Below, one piece after another: positions 50,285 to 59,159 of a stretch of 64,000 nt of DNA. Made by a program: the position numbers and the translations under genes. Below the pieces are notes generated by a model. That model saw nothing but the letters and a program-made list of their open reading frames with translations. It had not been told where the DNA came from and did not search any database. Numbering within the stretch: position 1 is the first letter of the stretch; each line of letters begins with the position of its first letter. Source of the DNA: MGBC163016 sp964518575 (GTDB lineage: Bacteria > Actinomycetota > Coriobacteriia > Coriobacteriales > Eggerthellaceae); the NCBI GenBank assembly GCA_964518575.1, contig CAZFGW010000004.1, positions 29,612 to 93,611 on the forward strand. The letters run 5' to 3'.

Positions 50285-50765
50285 TAACATTGGTCGTTCC
50301 GCCTGTAGAATTCTTTTCTTCGTTTTGCGAATAGAGGTCATTATTCTCCTGATGAGCATCTAATTCCTGATTGCTTGATTTTCCTTTAGGATCCGTATTG
50401 TTCTCCTGCAAGGTGTTGTCATGTGTCTCTATAGTTTTGGACTGAGAGACTTTGTGTTCATTGGACGTAATTTTTGCTTGTGCCAAAAAAGGATCAACTA
50501 GGTTCAAAATGCTCACTGCGATGAGATATAGACCAAAGACGAGCAAGATCGATCCAAACCCAGTTGAGACGATCTCCGCAACGCATTTCACATTATTTGC
50601 AGTGATAGCTGCAGCATTTTGTATTCCTGTATATGCATCTCCGCCGTAAGCAGACTCTCGTTCAAAAACACCCGTATCTGCTACAAAGCACATTATGCAA
50701 AGAACTATCGAGATACATCCTATGACCAAAAAGAGAATCCATTTTATCTTTTCGCTGCTTTTCAT
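50277..50765 (-). CDS. Small two-helix membrane protein
   Basis: 162 residues from the ATG at 50765, preceded by AAAGGAAAG; upstream in-frame starts lack ribosome sites. Two transmembrane helices (IKWILFLVIGCISIVLCIMCFV and TGFGSILLVFGLYLIAVSIL) flank a short external loop. A polar tail rich in Asn, Gln, Glu and Ser follows. It is the first gene of the AT-rich cluster with two lipoproteins. It is not recognised. Confidence 0.7.
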   Translation of the reverse strand: MKSSEKIKWILFLVIGCISIVLCIMCFVADTGVFERESAYGGDAYTGIQNAAAITANNVKCVAEIVSTGFGSILLVFGLYLIAVSILNLVDPFLAQAKITSNEHKVSQSKTIETHDNTLQENNTDPKGKSSNQELDAHQENNDLYSQNEEKNSTGGTTNVNE

Positions 50766-51265
50766 CTGGCTTTCCTTTCTCAAGCAAGACTTATTACTAA
50801 GGGCTTCAAGTCGATTCTCTGATACTTTTTTTGAATTGAGTTGTACAACTATTTGTAAAAATGCAGCATACGAACTGCATGTATATGACATGAAACAGCG
50901 TTGGAACATAAGGTAGGATGTCATTTCAGGAATGTGCTTACATGCCTATGTAGAGAAACGGTATCGCTCTGCTTGCACACGTGCATACCAGGCTGTATCG
51001 CGTGCAGGGATGGGGGCTGTTTGCTAGAATCGTATCTACCACACTGGCAACTTGATCCTGTTCGGTTCAAGAGGATTGCATGCACATACAACCGGCTGAT
51101 ATGAGGGCGTTTGCTTTCTTTGCTGGTTTGCTTGCATGCATCCTGAAAGACAGTGTGGTAACTGTGCGAACGCCCTCTTCTCAATGTGATTCGCCATTAT
51201 AGAGGTCAACGGTTTCCCGCAGTTGTGCAACTATATAGTGAGATAGGTTCAAAAGAGGTGGGCAC
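50766..51265. other. 500-bp intergenic region with a structured leader candidate
   Basis: It separates the divergent lipoprotein cluster from the kinase unit. The right half contains the three-way-junction candidate (51103-51177) and a pair of 10-base inverted repeats TACCACACTG (51037-51046) and CAGTGTGGTA (51151-51160) that could compete with it. AGGTTC and AAGAGGTGG precede the start at 51266. No credible gene was found. Confidence 0.55.
51103..51177 (+). ncRNA. Structured RNA leader candidate (three-way junction)
   Basis: P1: GAGGGCGTTTGC (51103-51114) with GCGAACGCCCTC (51166-51177), 12 pairs with one wobble. P2: TTTC (51115-51118) with GAAA (51145-51148). P3: ACAGT (51150-51154) with ACTGT (51161-51165). 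The helices abut almost without unpaired bases. It lies 88 bases before the start of the secreted-protein gene. I do not recognise an Rfam family. Confidence 0.4.
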
Positions 51266-52114
51266 ATGAAGAGAAAAGCAGCGTCAATGTTTCGAAAAGC
51301 GGTCTTCTCCCGCGTTCCTCTTTCACTTGCAATCTTCTCTTTGACGCTCGTGGGATTCAGCGCGATTGCGTACGCCGTAAGCATCCCAGCGGTTTTTGAG
51401 CATGCCTATGTTGTTGCGCCCTTGTCCGATGCACCTGCAGGCACGCCCTCAAGCGAACCTGCGTCTGCCGAAGCGGTGCCTGATGCCGTTTCTGGTGATG
51501 CCGAAGACCCCATTTCGACTCATGGGGGCTTTTCGTCTGGATTCACGTCTCTGATGGGAAGCCCTGCTTTTTCATCGTTGCAAACGATTGTGGACGAGCG
51601 GGAAGATAATCCCGTGGATCCGATGCCTTCTTACCCAGCTCCCGAACCGGAAATGCCATCCCAGCCAGACGGGCTCAGCGAAGAAGTTGAAGCCGACATT
51701 CATGCTCATCTTGTAGCGTGTTATGCAGATCTTCAGCAGTACTATGAGGAAGTCTGCTTGGGGTATGAGCGGCTTTATTCTACGATGTACTCAGATGATC
51801 CGAATAGAACCCATGTAAGTTGTGCACCCACGGATGCATATGCGTTGCTGGTTAAATGCGATCAGGGGCGGATTCGCGTATGGTCATATAGATTAAATGG
51901 TGAATCGGTCTTGGCGAAGTCGAAATGGCATTCCGAGGCGCAAAAATTAGGGACATGCTTCAATGATCTTACAAATGCGTGTTCGGCAATGAGAACAGTC
52001 AGTGGCTTCACGGTAAAGAATGCGCCAGGAATCTTAGCTCCCCACTTGAATTCGAATGGGGAAGTTCGCTATCTGTGCGAATGCAGGGAACGCGCTGCGA
52101 CCATTCGTCTTTAG
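51266..52114 (+). CDS. Secreted or membrane-anchored protein of the kinase-FHA unit
   Basis: 282 residues. An N-terminal signal or anchor helix (VPLSLAIFSLTLVGFSAIAYAVSI) is followed by a Pro/Ala/Ser/Glu-rich linker to about residue 135. A helical domain follows (SEEVEADIHAHLVACYADLQ, then YEEVCLGYERLYSTMYSDDP) and the C-terminal part contains four cysteines. It is not recognised. AAGAGGTGG lies just upstream of the ATG. The kinase gene follows after 9-12 bases, so the two are probably cotranscribed, and it could be a ligand-binding partner. Confidence 0.72.
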   Translation: MKRKAASMFRKAVFSRVPLSLAIFSLTLVGFSAIAYAVSIPAVFEHAYVVAPLSDAPAGTPSSEPASAEAVPDAVSGDAEDPISTHGGFSSGFTSLMGSPAFSSLQTIVDEREDNPVDPMPSYPAPEPEMPSQPDGLSEEVEADIHAHLVACYADLQQYYEEVCLGYERLYSTMYSDDPNRTHVSCAPTDAYALLVKCDQGRIRVWSYRLNGESVLAKSKWHSEAQKLGTCFNDLTNACSAMRTVSGFTVKNAPGILAPHLNSNGEVRYLCECRERAATIRL

Positions 52115-52126
52115 GCGTTCGCTTTG

Positions 52127-54040
52127 ATGACGGGCGATGGTGAAACAATGGAAGTCGTAGCTATACCGGCAATTGCAATGAGCCGGGAGGGTGAAGGCAA
52201 TTCTCCTCTCTTCGATAACGGTGGATCATTCGCGTTCAAGCGTGTTCGTCTTGAAAAGTTCTCAGCGCCCGTGACATTGTCCTCTCCTCAAAGAGATTCG
52301 TATGTGCGCCGGTTCAGTACGTTATTCATTGATGAGAGCCGAACGCGTGAAGGCAGTACGAGCAGTATCAAACACGCGACGAATGTCTATGGCGAGCAAT
52401 TTGCGCTCAAAGTGCGAAAGCCCGCGGAGATTCCGGCGGATGCTTCTGAGTCTTGCGATGCTGCGTCTATGGTTGATGATCCTGAGGTATCAAGGCGGCT
52501 TTTCGAGCGCGAATATGAGACACATCGCATGCTCTCCGAAATCAAGGGCTATCCAAAATTGTACGGGAAGGCTCTTCTCGATGGTCGTGACACGCTGGTG
52601 ATGGAGTGGATCGAAGGGGAAGACCTCCTGCGTGCTTCGTCGCGGATGGCGGTTGATGCAGACGGGCGTCTTTCTCCTTTGACCGTCGCTCGTTTGGGAC
52701 GCGATATTTTCGACGTACTCGCACGAACCAATGTGTTTGAAAGCGAGATTGCTCACGGTGATATTTCTCTAAGAAACATCATGCTCAGCACCTTGAACCA
52801 AACCATTGATGAGCAGGTGCAAGAGGGCGTATTTGATGTACGGCTCATAGATTTGAGTTCCGCCCACGTGTCGTTGTCTGCGCAGCGTGGTGGTCGTGGG
52901 GAAGAGAGCGCTCAGAATGCGCGTTTCAAATATGCCGGTGCTGCTACGCCTGAGTTCGCTGCTCCGGAACTTCGATCCAATGAAGGCGTGGATGGGGATG
53001 AGAGATTCTCTTTCGGTACGCAGGCATCTGATGTCTATGCGGTGGCAAGTATTCTATGTCTTCTGTTATATGGTGACGCACATCCGTGGCGTATGAGTTC
53101 GGCGCCAAGAACGATTCATGAGGGAGGGGACGACCTGCTTGCCGTGTTGCACCGCGAGCCCGAAGTTGCCGTTGCGCTACATCACGCTGTGTCGGAATTG
53201 ACGCCAACGCCTTCCCTCCAGGAGATCGAAGACGCCTTCTCGCTCGTTGACGAACCTCTGGAGGCTCTTTTGCGAGTGTGTCTTTCCGAGGATCCCGAGC
53301 GACGTCCTTCTGCGCAAGAGATGCGCGATGCCCTTGATTCGTTCTGTTCTTCGTATACGGCGAATATCGGTCGAGCGCTCTGTGGAGAGACTCTGGAACC
53401 GTGCAAAGCTTCTTTCATTAATAAAGGCATCAAGCGCTTCTCCCTGCGCGCCCGCAACCTTATCCGCGCTTTCGGTAAAAGTGTCTCTCTTGGATTAGGC
53501 GCTGCCGTTGTTGTTGCGACGGCGTTCCTGCTGCAAGCAAAGCCGCTCCATTTCGAGATTGAGTCACAGAGTTTGGATGGATGGTCCTCAGAGCTGCTCG
53601 TGCTGTTCCTTCTTCTCCCGCTTCTTTTGGGGGTGTTGGTACGCGGGACGCATAAGGTCGGCACGGCTGCACTGGTACGTGGGAGCATCGGTGTTCTTGC
53701 GGGGAGTGCATTTCTTGTATATTTGGCGAATGCCGCATCGTTTGATCCGCAATCATATAAAGATGTTTATAGCTGGGCAATCCTTGCGGTATCGGCAACA
53801 GCGTGGTGTCTCTTTGTGTTAGACGCAGCTTTTCCAACTCGCTCAGCTCAGGTGCGCAAGCGAGCGCGAGGCTTTTTGACGTCATCCCAGAATCAGGATG
53901 TATCGCAGATGCCTGAGAAAGCGAAGTTACTCAGCAGCATTTCTGTTGCTTGGGATACCGAGATGGATTCCGATGGGCAACGCATTGACGAAGGTAGCGA
54001 GCGAAGCGATGCCGCTCTCAGAAGGAGTATGGAGCTATGA
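52127..54040 (+). CDS. Serine/threonine protein kinase-like protein with C-terminal membrane helices
   Basis: 637 residues from ATG 52127; ATG 52148, preceded by GGTGAAAC, may be the true start. The kinase fold is clear: Lys in QFALKVRKP (~95), Glu in FEREYE, catalytic HGDISLRN (~210-217) in place of HRDxxxxN, and LIDLSSAH (Asp ~242) in place of DFG. PEFAAPELRS and FGTQASDVYAVASILCLLLYG follow. The metal-binding residues are kept but the usual HRD Arg is Gly, so activity may be altered. Four hydrophobic helices lie at about 455-580. The start of the FHA gene overlaps its stop. It probably phosphorylates a partner read by the FHA protein. Confidence 0.8.
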   Translation: MTGDGETMEVVAIPAIAMSREGEGNSPLFDNGGSFAFKRVRLEKFSAPVTLSSPQRDSYVRRFSTLFIDESRTREGSTSSIKHATNVYGEQFALKVRKPAEIPADASESCDAASMVDDPEVSRRLFEREYETHRMLSEIKGYPKLYGKALLDGRDTLVMEWIEGEDLLRASSRMAVDADGRLSPLTVARLGRDIFDVLARTNVFESEIAHGDISLRNIMLSTLNQTIDEQVQEGVFDVRLIDLSSAHVSLSAQRGGRGEESAQNARFKYAGAATPEFAAPELRSNEGVDGDERFSFGTQASDVYAVASILCLLLYGDAHPWRMSSAPRTIHEGGDDLLAVLHREPEVAVALHHAVSELTPTPSLQEIEDAFSLVDEPLEALLRVCLSEDPERRPSAQEMRDALDSFCSSYTANIGRALCGETLEPCKASFINKGIKRFSLRARNLIRAFGKSVSLGLGAAVVVATAFLLQAKPLHFEIESQSLDGWSSELLVLFLLLPLLLGVLVRGTHKVGTAALVRGSIGVLAGSAFLVYLANAASFDPQSYKDVYSWAILAVSATAWCLFVLDAAFPTRSAQVRKRARGFLTSSQNQDVSQMPEKAKLLSSISVAWDTEMDSDGQRIDEGSERSDAALRRSMEL

Positions 54041-55023
54041 CGAAAGAGGTTCTTACGCCATGCGAGGCGCTCTTCGACATGATGAAGCGCTACGGAAGGA
54101 TCAAGAATAAGGAGTTGGCGTCTTTGATTTTGTCAGGGAGACCTTTATTCGATGGCGTCAGTCCAGTCAGTCGAATCAATGATAAGACGTGGCTTTCCCG
54201 CTTCGTCGTACATGCTCCGATCGGCTCCCTTCAGGAGAACTATTTTGCAGATTATTCCACCAGCGCGCTTCGGGTCGTTTCACGGCTTAAAGCGCACGGA
54301 CGCACCTCTTTTACCGACCAGCAGATTCTGGATATGATCTGTGGCGAAGAGGGTGGAGAGATGATTCAGGTGCTCATCCGGACGCACCAGGATGTATCCG
54401 TTTATGAGAATGTTTTGCAGAGGCTGTCGTGCGAGAGCGGATTCACGGTCAATGAACGCGCGGAGATGGCGATGATCCTTTTGATCACAGCGGGATGCAG
54501 TGCGAATGTGCGTAAGGCTGCGGCTCAGGTTGTGGAATTCGCTAAGCAGGTTCATGGGGCGGGCATGGCAACACCGCTTATCACGCCGAAATCGATTCCG
54601 TACGCGGCACGTGCGCATGACAATACGTCCGCATCTGCGCCGACGATCGCGTTGATGCGGCTTGTCGATGGGTTTTTATCAGGTAATCCTTATTGGCTTG
54701 ATCCGAATGGCGAAGGGATCGAGATCGGTTCCTTGGCATTGGGCGAGGGAGCAATCACGGATGTTGATGCAGATGTATCGGGGCATCATCTTCTTATTCA
54801 GCATGCCGAAGATGGTATCTGGTACGCCAAAGGATTGAGGTCAACTCATGGGACGGTGCTCATCAGTGGGGTAGATCATGCCGAAGTCGTCGTGGAGGCG
54901 CCGCGGGAGCAGCGGGATATCAATTCAGATGCGGGAGCATGCGTGCCTATCCATCCGGGTGATGAGCTGGTGCTTGCATCTCATACCCGGTTTGTTGTAT
55001 TGGAGGGCATTCCTAAACGATGA
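54037..55023 (+). CDS. FHA-domain protein
   Basis: 328 residues. The first ~200 residues are mostly helical and not recognised. The C-terminal ~100 residues resemble an FHA domain: IEIGSLALGEGAITDVDADV, SGHHLLIQHAEDGIWYAKGL and STHGTVLISG, with the expected Ser-Thr-His-Gly-Thr turn. FHA domains bind phosphothreonine. ATGA overlap at 54037-54040 couples it to the kinase. Together they look like a phosphorylation-read-out module. Confidence 0.78.
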   Translation: MTKEVLTPCEALFDMMKRYGRIKNKELASLILSGRPLFDGVSPVSRINDKTWLSRFVVHAPIGSLQENYFADYSTSALRVVSRLKAHGRTSFTDQQILDMICGEEGGEMIQVLIRTHQDVSVYENVLQRLSCESGFTVNERAEMAMILLITAGCSANVRKAAAQVVEFAKQVHGAGMATPLITPKSIPYAARAHDNTSASAPTIALMRLVDGFLSGNPYWLDPNGEGIEIGSLALGEGAITDVDADVSGHHLLIQHAEDGIWYAKGLRSTHGTVLISGVDHAEVVVEAPREQRDINSDAGACVPIHPGDELVLASHTRFVVLEGIPKR

Positions 55024-55069
55024 ACCGATCGGAGGGGGTTGCGACGCCGCATCATTGAGCGGATAAAAG

Positions 55070-55111
55070 GTAACCATATGTCAATGCGGTCTGACTTCAT
55101 TAGTAGGTTAC
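55070..55111 (+). other. Hairpin with the same loop as 48712-48744
   Basis: GTAACC (55070-55075) pairs with GGTTAC (55106-55111) and AATG (55083-55086) pairs with CATT (55098-55101) around CGGTCTGACTT. CAATGCG(A/G)TCTGACT(C/T)CATT is shared with the other hairpin at 18 of 20 bases, while the outer stems differ but pair. Confidence 0.4.
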
Positions 55112-55213
55112 ATTGTCACATGATTAACTTGTGTTTCTTCACGCACTCTTCATGTTTGGCTGTTACCATATATCCATCGATATGTAACCGATTCGTTATT
55201 TTTGCGGAGAAGA

Positions 55214-56365
55214 ATGCACACATCGTCAAAACCAACCACGCTCTCTTCGTGTTTTACGATCCTTTTAGCCTTCGTTGTGACGCTTATACTTGCATTTCCT
55301 CTGCAGGAGCGCGCCCTTGCTGATGAAGGGGACACGACACAGAATCTCGAGGAGCTGCGCAGCCAGGCGAACTCCGTATTCGCCAGCATTGATGCACTTC
55401 AAAGCAAACTCAACGATGCGAGCATCCAGTACTCCGATGCCATTGCTGAGCGGAATTCCGCTGTCAGCCAAATGGAGCAGGCGCGTAAGACGATCGGTGA
55501 AACCGAGCTCGAAATGGCGAAGCTGCAGGGCGAGATCTCGTCGCTGGCAGCCGATATGTACAAGCGCGAGAAAACGGGCGGCAGTCTTGCCTTCATCGAC
55601 GTTTTGCTCGGTGCTTCGAACTTCACTGAATTCGCTGCCGGCTTGGATATGATGAGCCGCGTCAATCAGCAGAACTCTGAGCTCATTGCGAAGGCGAAGT
55701 CGCTTCGTGAGCAGTCGGAGGCAGCTTATGCGCAATATGCTGAGCAGAAGGATATTGCCGAGAAGCGCATGGAGGATGCTCAGCAAACACAGTTGACCAT
55801 CGCGCGCCAGCAGGCAGCGCTCACGGCAGAAGTGGCGAAGATCACCGCCGATATCGTTGAAGTGGAAGCGCAGGCGGAGCTTGAGGCTGAGGCTGCGCGG
55901 AAGGCGGAAGCGGCAGCCAAAGAGGCAGCGAAGGCACTTTCGGAGAGCATCAAGGCTGGCGAGAAACTCGATGTCGGAAGCGGTTTCTTGGCAAATCCCT
56001 GCCCAGGTTCGGTTGAGTCCAGCGGCTGGGGATATCGCGAATTCGATGATAAATTCCATAAGGGCACAGACATGGCTGCACCGCTTGGGACACCCATCTA
56101 CGCTGCAGAAGCCGGCACGGTGATCCATGCAACGAATGACGGTGGGTATAACGAAGGTGCAGGCAACTGGGTGGTCATTGCTCACGGCAATGGGCTCGTC
56201 ACGAAATACATGCACGCGTCAGTCGTGTTCGTCAAAGCGGGTGACACTGTTGAGCGCGGACAGAATATCGCGCTTGTGGGTAGCACTGGTAAATCAACCG
56301 GTCCCCATCTTCATTTCCAGGTTGAATACAACGGCAGTGCCATCTGCCCGTATGACTTCTTGTAA
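55214..56365 (+). CDS. M23-family peptidoglycan endopeptidase with coiled-coil (EnvC/NlpD-like)
   Basis: 383 residues from the ATG at 55214, preceded by GGAGAAG. A signal peptide (LLAFVVTLILAFPLQERALA) is followed by a long coiled coil at about 45-245. An Ala/Glu-rich linker joins it to the M23 domain. Zinc ligands are in FHKGTDMAAPLGTPI and GPHLHFQVE, and HGNGLVTKYMH is also present. It cleaves peptidoglycan crosslinks or regulates an amidase. A TATATCCATCGATATG-type AT-rich inverted repeat lies in the preceding gap. Confidence 0.9.
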   Translation: MHTSSKPTTLSSCFTILLAFVVTLILAFPLQERALADEGDTTQNLEELRSQANSVFASIDALQSKLNDASIQYSDAIAERNSAVSQMEQARKTIGETELEMAKLQGEISSLAADMYKREKTGGSLAFIDVLLGASNFTEFAAGLDMMSRVNQQNSELIAKAKSLREQSEAAYAQYAEQKDIAEKRMEDAQQTQLTIARQQAALTAEVAKITADIVEVEAQAELEAEAARKAEAAAKEAAKALSESIKAGEKLDVGSGFLANPCPGSVESSGWGYREFDDKFHKGTDMAAPLGTPIYAAEAGTVIHATNDGGYNEGAGNWVVIAHGNGLVTKYMHASVVFVKAGDTVERGQNIALVGSTGKSTGPHLHFQVEYNGSAICPYDFL

Positions 56366-56394
56366 TCGCTTTTCGAATTATTTGGTCGATAAGA

Positions 56395-56470
56395 TGGTGC
56401 GCCCAGCAGGACTCGAACCTGCAACCGCCAGATTAGAAGTCTGATGCTCTATCCATTGAGCCATGGGCGC
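56395..56470 (-). tRNA. tRNA-Arg (anticodon TCT)
   Basis: On the minus strand GCGCCCA pairs with TGGGCGC, with A and encoded CCA at 56395-56397. The anticodon stem CAGA/TCTG closes CTTCTAA with TCT. The T-arm CAGGTTCGAGTCCTG is intact. Confidence 0.93.
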
Positions 56471-56704
56471 ACATGATGACCATGAAAACAGACTCAGTTC
56501 CGAAAAATCGCATAACATTATATATCACTCCCATTGGTTCGCAGATGGGTAACATATAGGTTTCATATTCACAAAAGAACGTGAGCATTCGAGGTGCCTC
56601 TTCATCGGTATGTTAGTTTGTGGTCATAGTTGCTTCGGTCGTTGTTCCTCGGCTTACTTCGATCGAAGTGGTAAACCCTCAAACCACTTGGAAAGGAGGA
56701 GGAC

Positions 56705-57928
56705 ATGGCTGGTGTGAACGTTAGAAGCGAAATCGCCCCGCTTAAAAAGGTTCTCCTGCACAGACCTGGGGAAGAGTTATTAAACCTCACCCCGAACACG
56801 CTGGAAGAGCTCCTTTTCGACGACATTCCGTTCTTGAAGGTCGCCCAAGAAGAGCACGATGCGTTTGCTGAGATCTTGCGCAAAGAAGGCGTCGAAGTTG
56901 TTTATCTTGAGGATCTCATGGCAGAGGTTCTGGATTCCAATCCAGAGCTTCGCGAGCAGTTCATGAAGCAGTGGATCTATGAAGCGGGCATCCGCACTGA
57001 GCGTTGGCAGAACATTCTCCATGATTATCTGAATGATCACTACCCAACGAACAAAGAGCTCGTCCTCAAGACCATGGCGGGCGTGAACCTGCAGGAGATC
57101 CATGCGGAGTTCACGAACTCTCTGGTCGACTTGGTATCGGACGCATCGAAACTGATCTGCGCTCCTATGCCGAATCTGTACTTCACACGTGACCCGTTCG
57201 CCATGATCGGCAACGGCGTTTCCATCAACAGAATGTACTCGCAAACCCGTAATCGTGAGACTATCTATGGTGACTACATCTTCAAGTATCACCCGGATTT
57301 CAAAGACGTCCCGCAATACTACGAGCGCGACTACACCTTCCACATCGAAGGCGGCGACATCCTCAACATCAATGAGAACACGCTCGCTATCGGTATCTCA
57401 CAACGTACCGAGCCCGATGCAATCGATCAGATCGCGAAGAACATCTTTGCATCTGATTCTCCGATCGAGACCATCCTTGCGTTCAACATCCCGAACTCCC
57501 GTGCATTCATGCACCTCGATACGGTGTTCACGCAGATCGACTATGACAAGTTCACCATCCATCCCGGTATCATGGGACCGCTGACGGTGTTCGAGATCAA
57601 GCCCGATGGTCAGGGCGGCATCCACGTCCGCGAAGTCAACGAAACGCTTGAAGAAGTGCTTTCCACGCATGTCGGACGCGCTGTCAAACTCATTCCGTGC
57701 GGCGGTGGCGACAGAATCGCTGCTGAGCGTGAGCAGTGGAATGATGGATCCAACACGTTGTGCGTGCGCCCCGGCACCGTTGTCGTCTACGAGCGCAACG
57801 ATGTCACCAACGCCGTTTTGGAGCGTGAAGGTATCAACGTTTTGCAGATGCCTTCGGCCGAACTGTCCCGTGGACGTGGTGGTCCAAGGTGCATGTCGAT
57901 GCCGATCTGGCGTGAGGACTTAGCGTAA
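56705..57928 (+). CDS. arcA: Arginine deiminase
   Basis: 407 residues, full length. Preceded by AAAGGAGGAGG. Motifs in order: EIAPLKKVLLHRPGEELL, FTRDPFAMIG, FHIEGGDIL with catalytic Glu and Asp, HLDTVF with catalytic His, and the C-terminal RGRGGPRCMSMPIWRED with the nucleophilic Cys. It hydrolyses arginine to citrulline and ammonia, the first step of the ADI pathway. A stem-loop (57941-57971) separates it from the next gene, and the 234-base upstream gap ends in a GTGG/CCAC and CTTCGATCGAAG structure. Confidence 0.97.
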   Translation: MAGVNVRSEIAPLKKVLLHRPGEELLNLTPNTLEELLFDDIPFLKVAQEEHDAFAEILRKEGVEVVYLEDLMAEVLDSNPELREQFMKQWIYEAGIRTERWQNILHDYLNDHYPTNKELVLKTMAGVNLQEIHAEFTNSLVDLVSDASKLICAPMPNLYFTRDPFAMIGNGVSINRMYSQTRNRETIYGDYIFKYHPDFKDVPQYYERDYTFHIEGGDILNINENTLAIGISQRTEPDAIDQIAKNIFASDSPIETILAFNIPNSRAFMHLDTVFTQIDYDKFTIHPGIMGPLTVFEIKPDGQGGIHVREVNETLEEVLSTHVGRAVKLIPCGGGDRIAAEREQWNDGSNTLCVRPGTVVVYERNDVTNAVLEREGINVLQMPSAELSRGRGGPRCMSMPIWREDLA

Positions 57929-57940
57929 GCGTATAGATTT

Positions 57941-57971
57941 AAGGCATCGTCGCTGGCTCAGGCGATGCCTT
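57941..57971 (+). other. Stem-loop between arcA and ornithine carbamoyltransferase
   Basis: AAGGCATCG (57941-57949) pairs with CGATGCCTT (57963-57971) around 13 bases, with no T tract. It may stabilise the arcA message or set expression ratios rather than terminate. Confidence 0.6.
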
Positions 57972-58008
57972 ACAAAGAGTTTAAAAGTCAGTCTGAAAGG
58001 AAAAGAAC

Positions 58009-59004
58009 ATGCCAGTGAATCTCAGCGGTCGTAGCTTCTTGAAGCTCCTTGACTTCACACCGCAAGAAATTGAATATCTCATTGATCTGTCTCAGAACTT
58101 CAAAGACATGAAACGCGCGGGTGTTCCCCATAAGTATCTCGAGGGCAAGAATATCGTGCTGCTTTTCGAGAAAACATCAACGCGTACCCGTTGTTCCTTT
58201 GAAGTAGCAGGCAATGATCTGGGAATGGGCGTTACCTACCTTGATCCCGGTTCTTCGCAAATGGGCAAGAAGGAGTCCATCGAGGACACTGGTCGTGTTC
58301 TTGGTCGTTTCTATGATGGTATCGAATACCGTGGGTTCTCCCAGGAGCTTGTTGAAGAGCTCGCGAGTGTTGCCGGCGTTCCGGTATGGAACGGTCTAAC
58401 CGACCAGTACCATCCGACGCAGATGATCGCAGACATGCTTACCGTCAAAGAGAATTTCCCCACCGGAATCAAAGGTTTGAAATTCGTATTCTTCGGCGAC
58501 TGCCGTAACAATATGGGGAATTCGCTCATGGTTGCTTGTTCTAAACTTGGTCTCAATTTTGTCGGTTGCGGACCGAAAGAACTTGTACCCGAAGAATGGC
58601 TTGTTGATACCTGTAAAGATATTTGCAAGGAAACGGGCGGTTCGGTCACGCTGACCGAGGATGTCAAGGCGGCATCCACCGGTGCGAATGTTATCTACAC
58701 CGACATCTGGCTCTCAATGGGCGAGCCCGACGAACTTTGGGCGAAGCGTATTGAAGAGCTTTCTCCCTATCGTGTGACCAAAGAGGTCATGGCTATGGCA
58801 GACAAGGATGCAATCTTCATGCATTGCCTCCCGTCATTCCACGACACCAACACCACGATCGGCAAGGAGATCGCCGAGAAGTTCGGGATCACCGAGATGG
58901 AAGTCGAAGATGACGTGTTCGAATCATCGCAATCCCGTGTGTTCGACGAGGCTGAGAACCGCATGCATTCCATCAAAGCGGTTATGTACGCAACACTGAG
59001 GTAA
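58009..59004 (+). CDS. arcB: Ornithine carbamoyltransferase (catabolic, ADI pathway)
   Basis: 331 residues. The carbamoyl-phosphate motif STRTRCSFEVA, the WNGLTDQYHPTQMIADML motif and the ornithine loop MHCLPSFHDTN are all present. In the ADI pathway it splits citrulline with phosphate into ornithine and carbamoyl phosphate. AAAGGAAAAG precedes the ATG. Its place between arcA and the carbamate kinase shows a catabolic role. Confidence 0.96.
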   Translation: MPVNLSGRSFLKLLDFTPQEIEYLIDLSQNFKDMKRAGVPHKYLEGKNIVLLFEKTSTRTRCSFEVAGNDLGMGVTYLDPGSSQMGKKESIEDTGRVLGRFYDGIEYRGFSQELVEELASVAGVPVWNGLTDQYHPTQMIADMLTVKENFPTGIKGLKFVFFGDCRNNMGNSLMVACSKLGLNFVGCGPKELVPEEWLVDTCKDICKETGGSVTLTEDVKAASTGANVIYTDIWLSMGEPDELWAKRIEELSPYRVTKEVMAMADKDAIFMHCLPSFHDTNTTIGKEIAEKFGITEMEVEDDVFESSQSRVFDEAENRMHSIKAVMYATLR

Positions 59005-59159
59005 AACTAAGTTCTCTTAAGCATCGCCCTGATCCTCTCAAGTGGTATTTGGGCTAGGAGTGGGGCGGTGCAACAAGAATCAATAACACGAAAAGCACGT
59101 ACAAGTAGATGTGCATAGTTCTCTATATCCTTGTGCCATCTAGGAAGAGGTGAGCAGGT

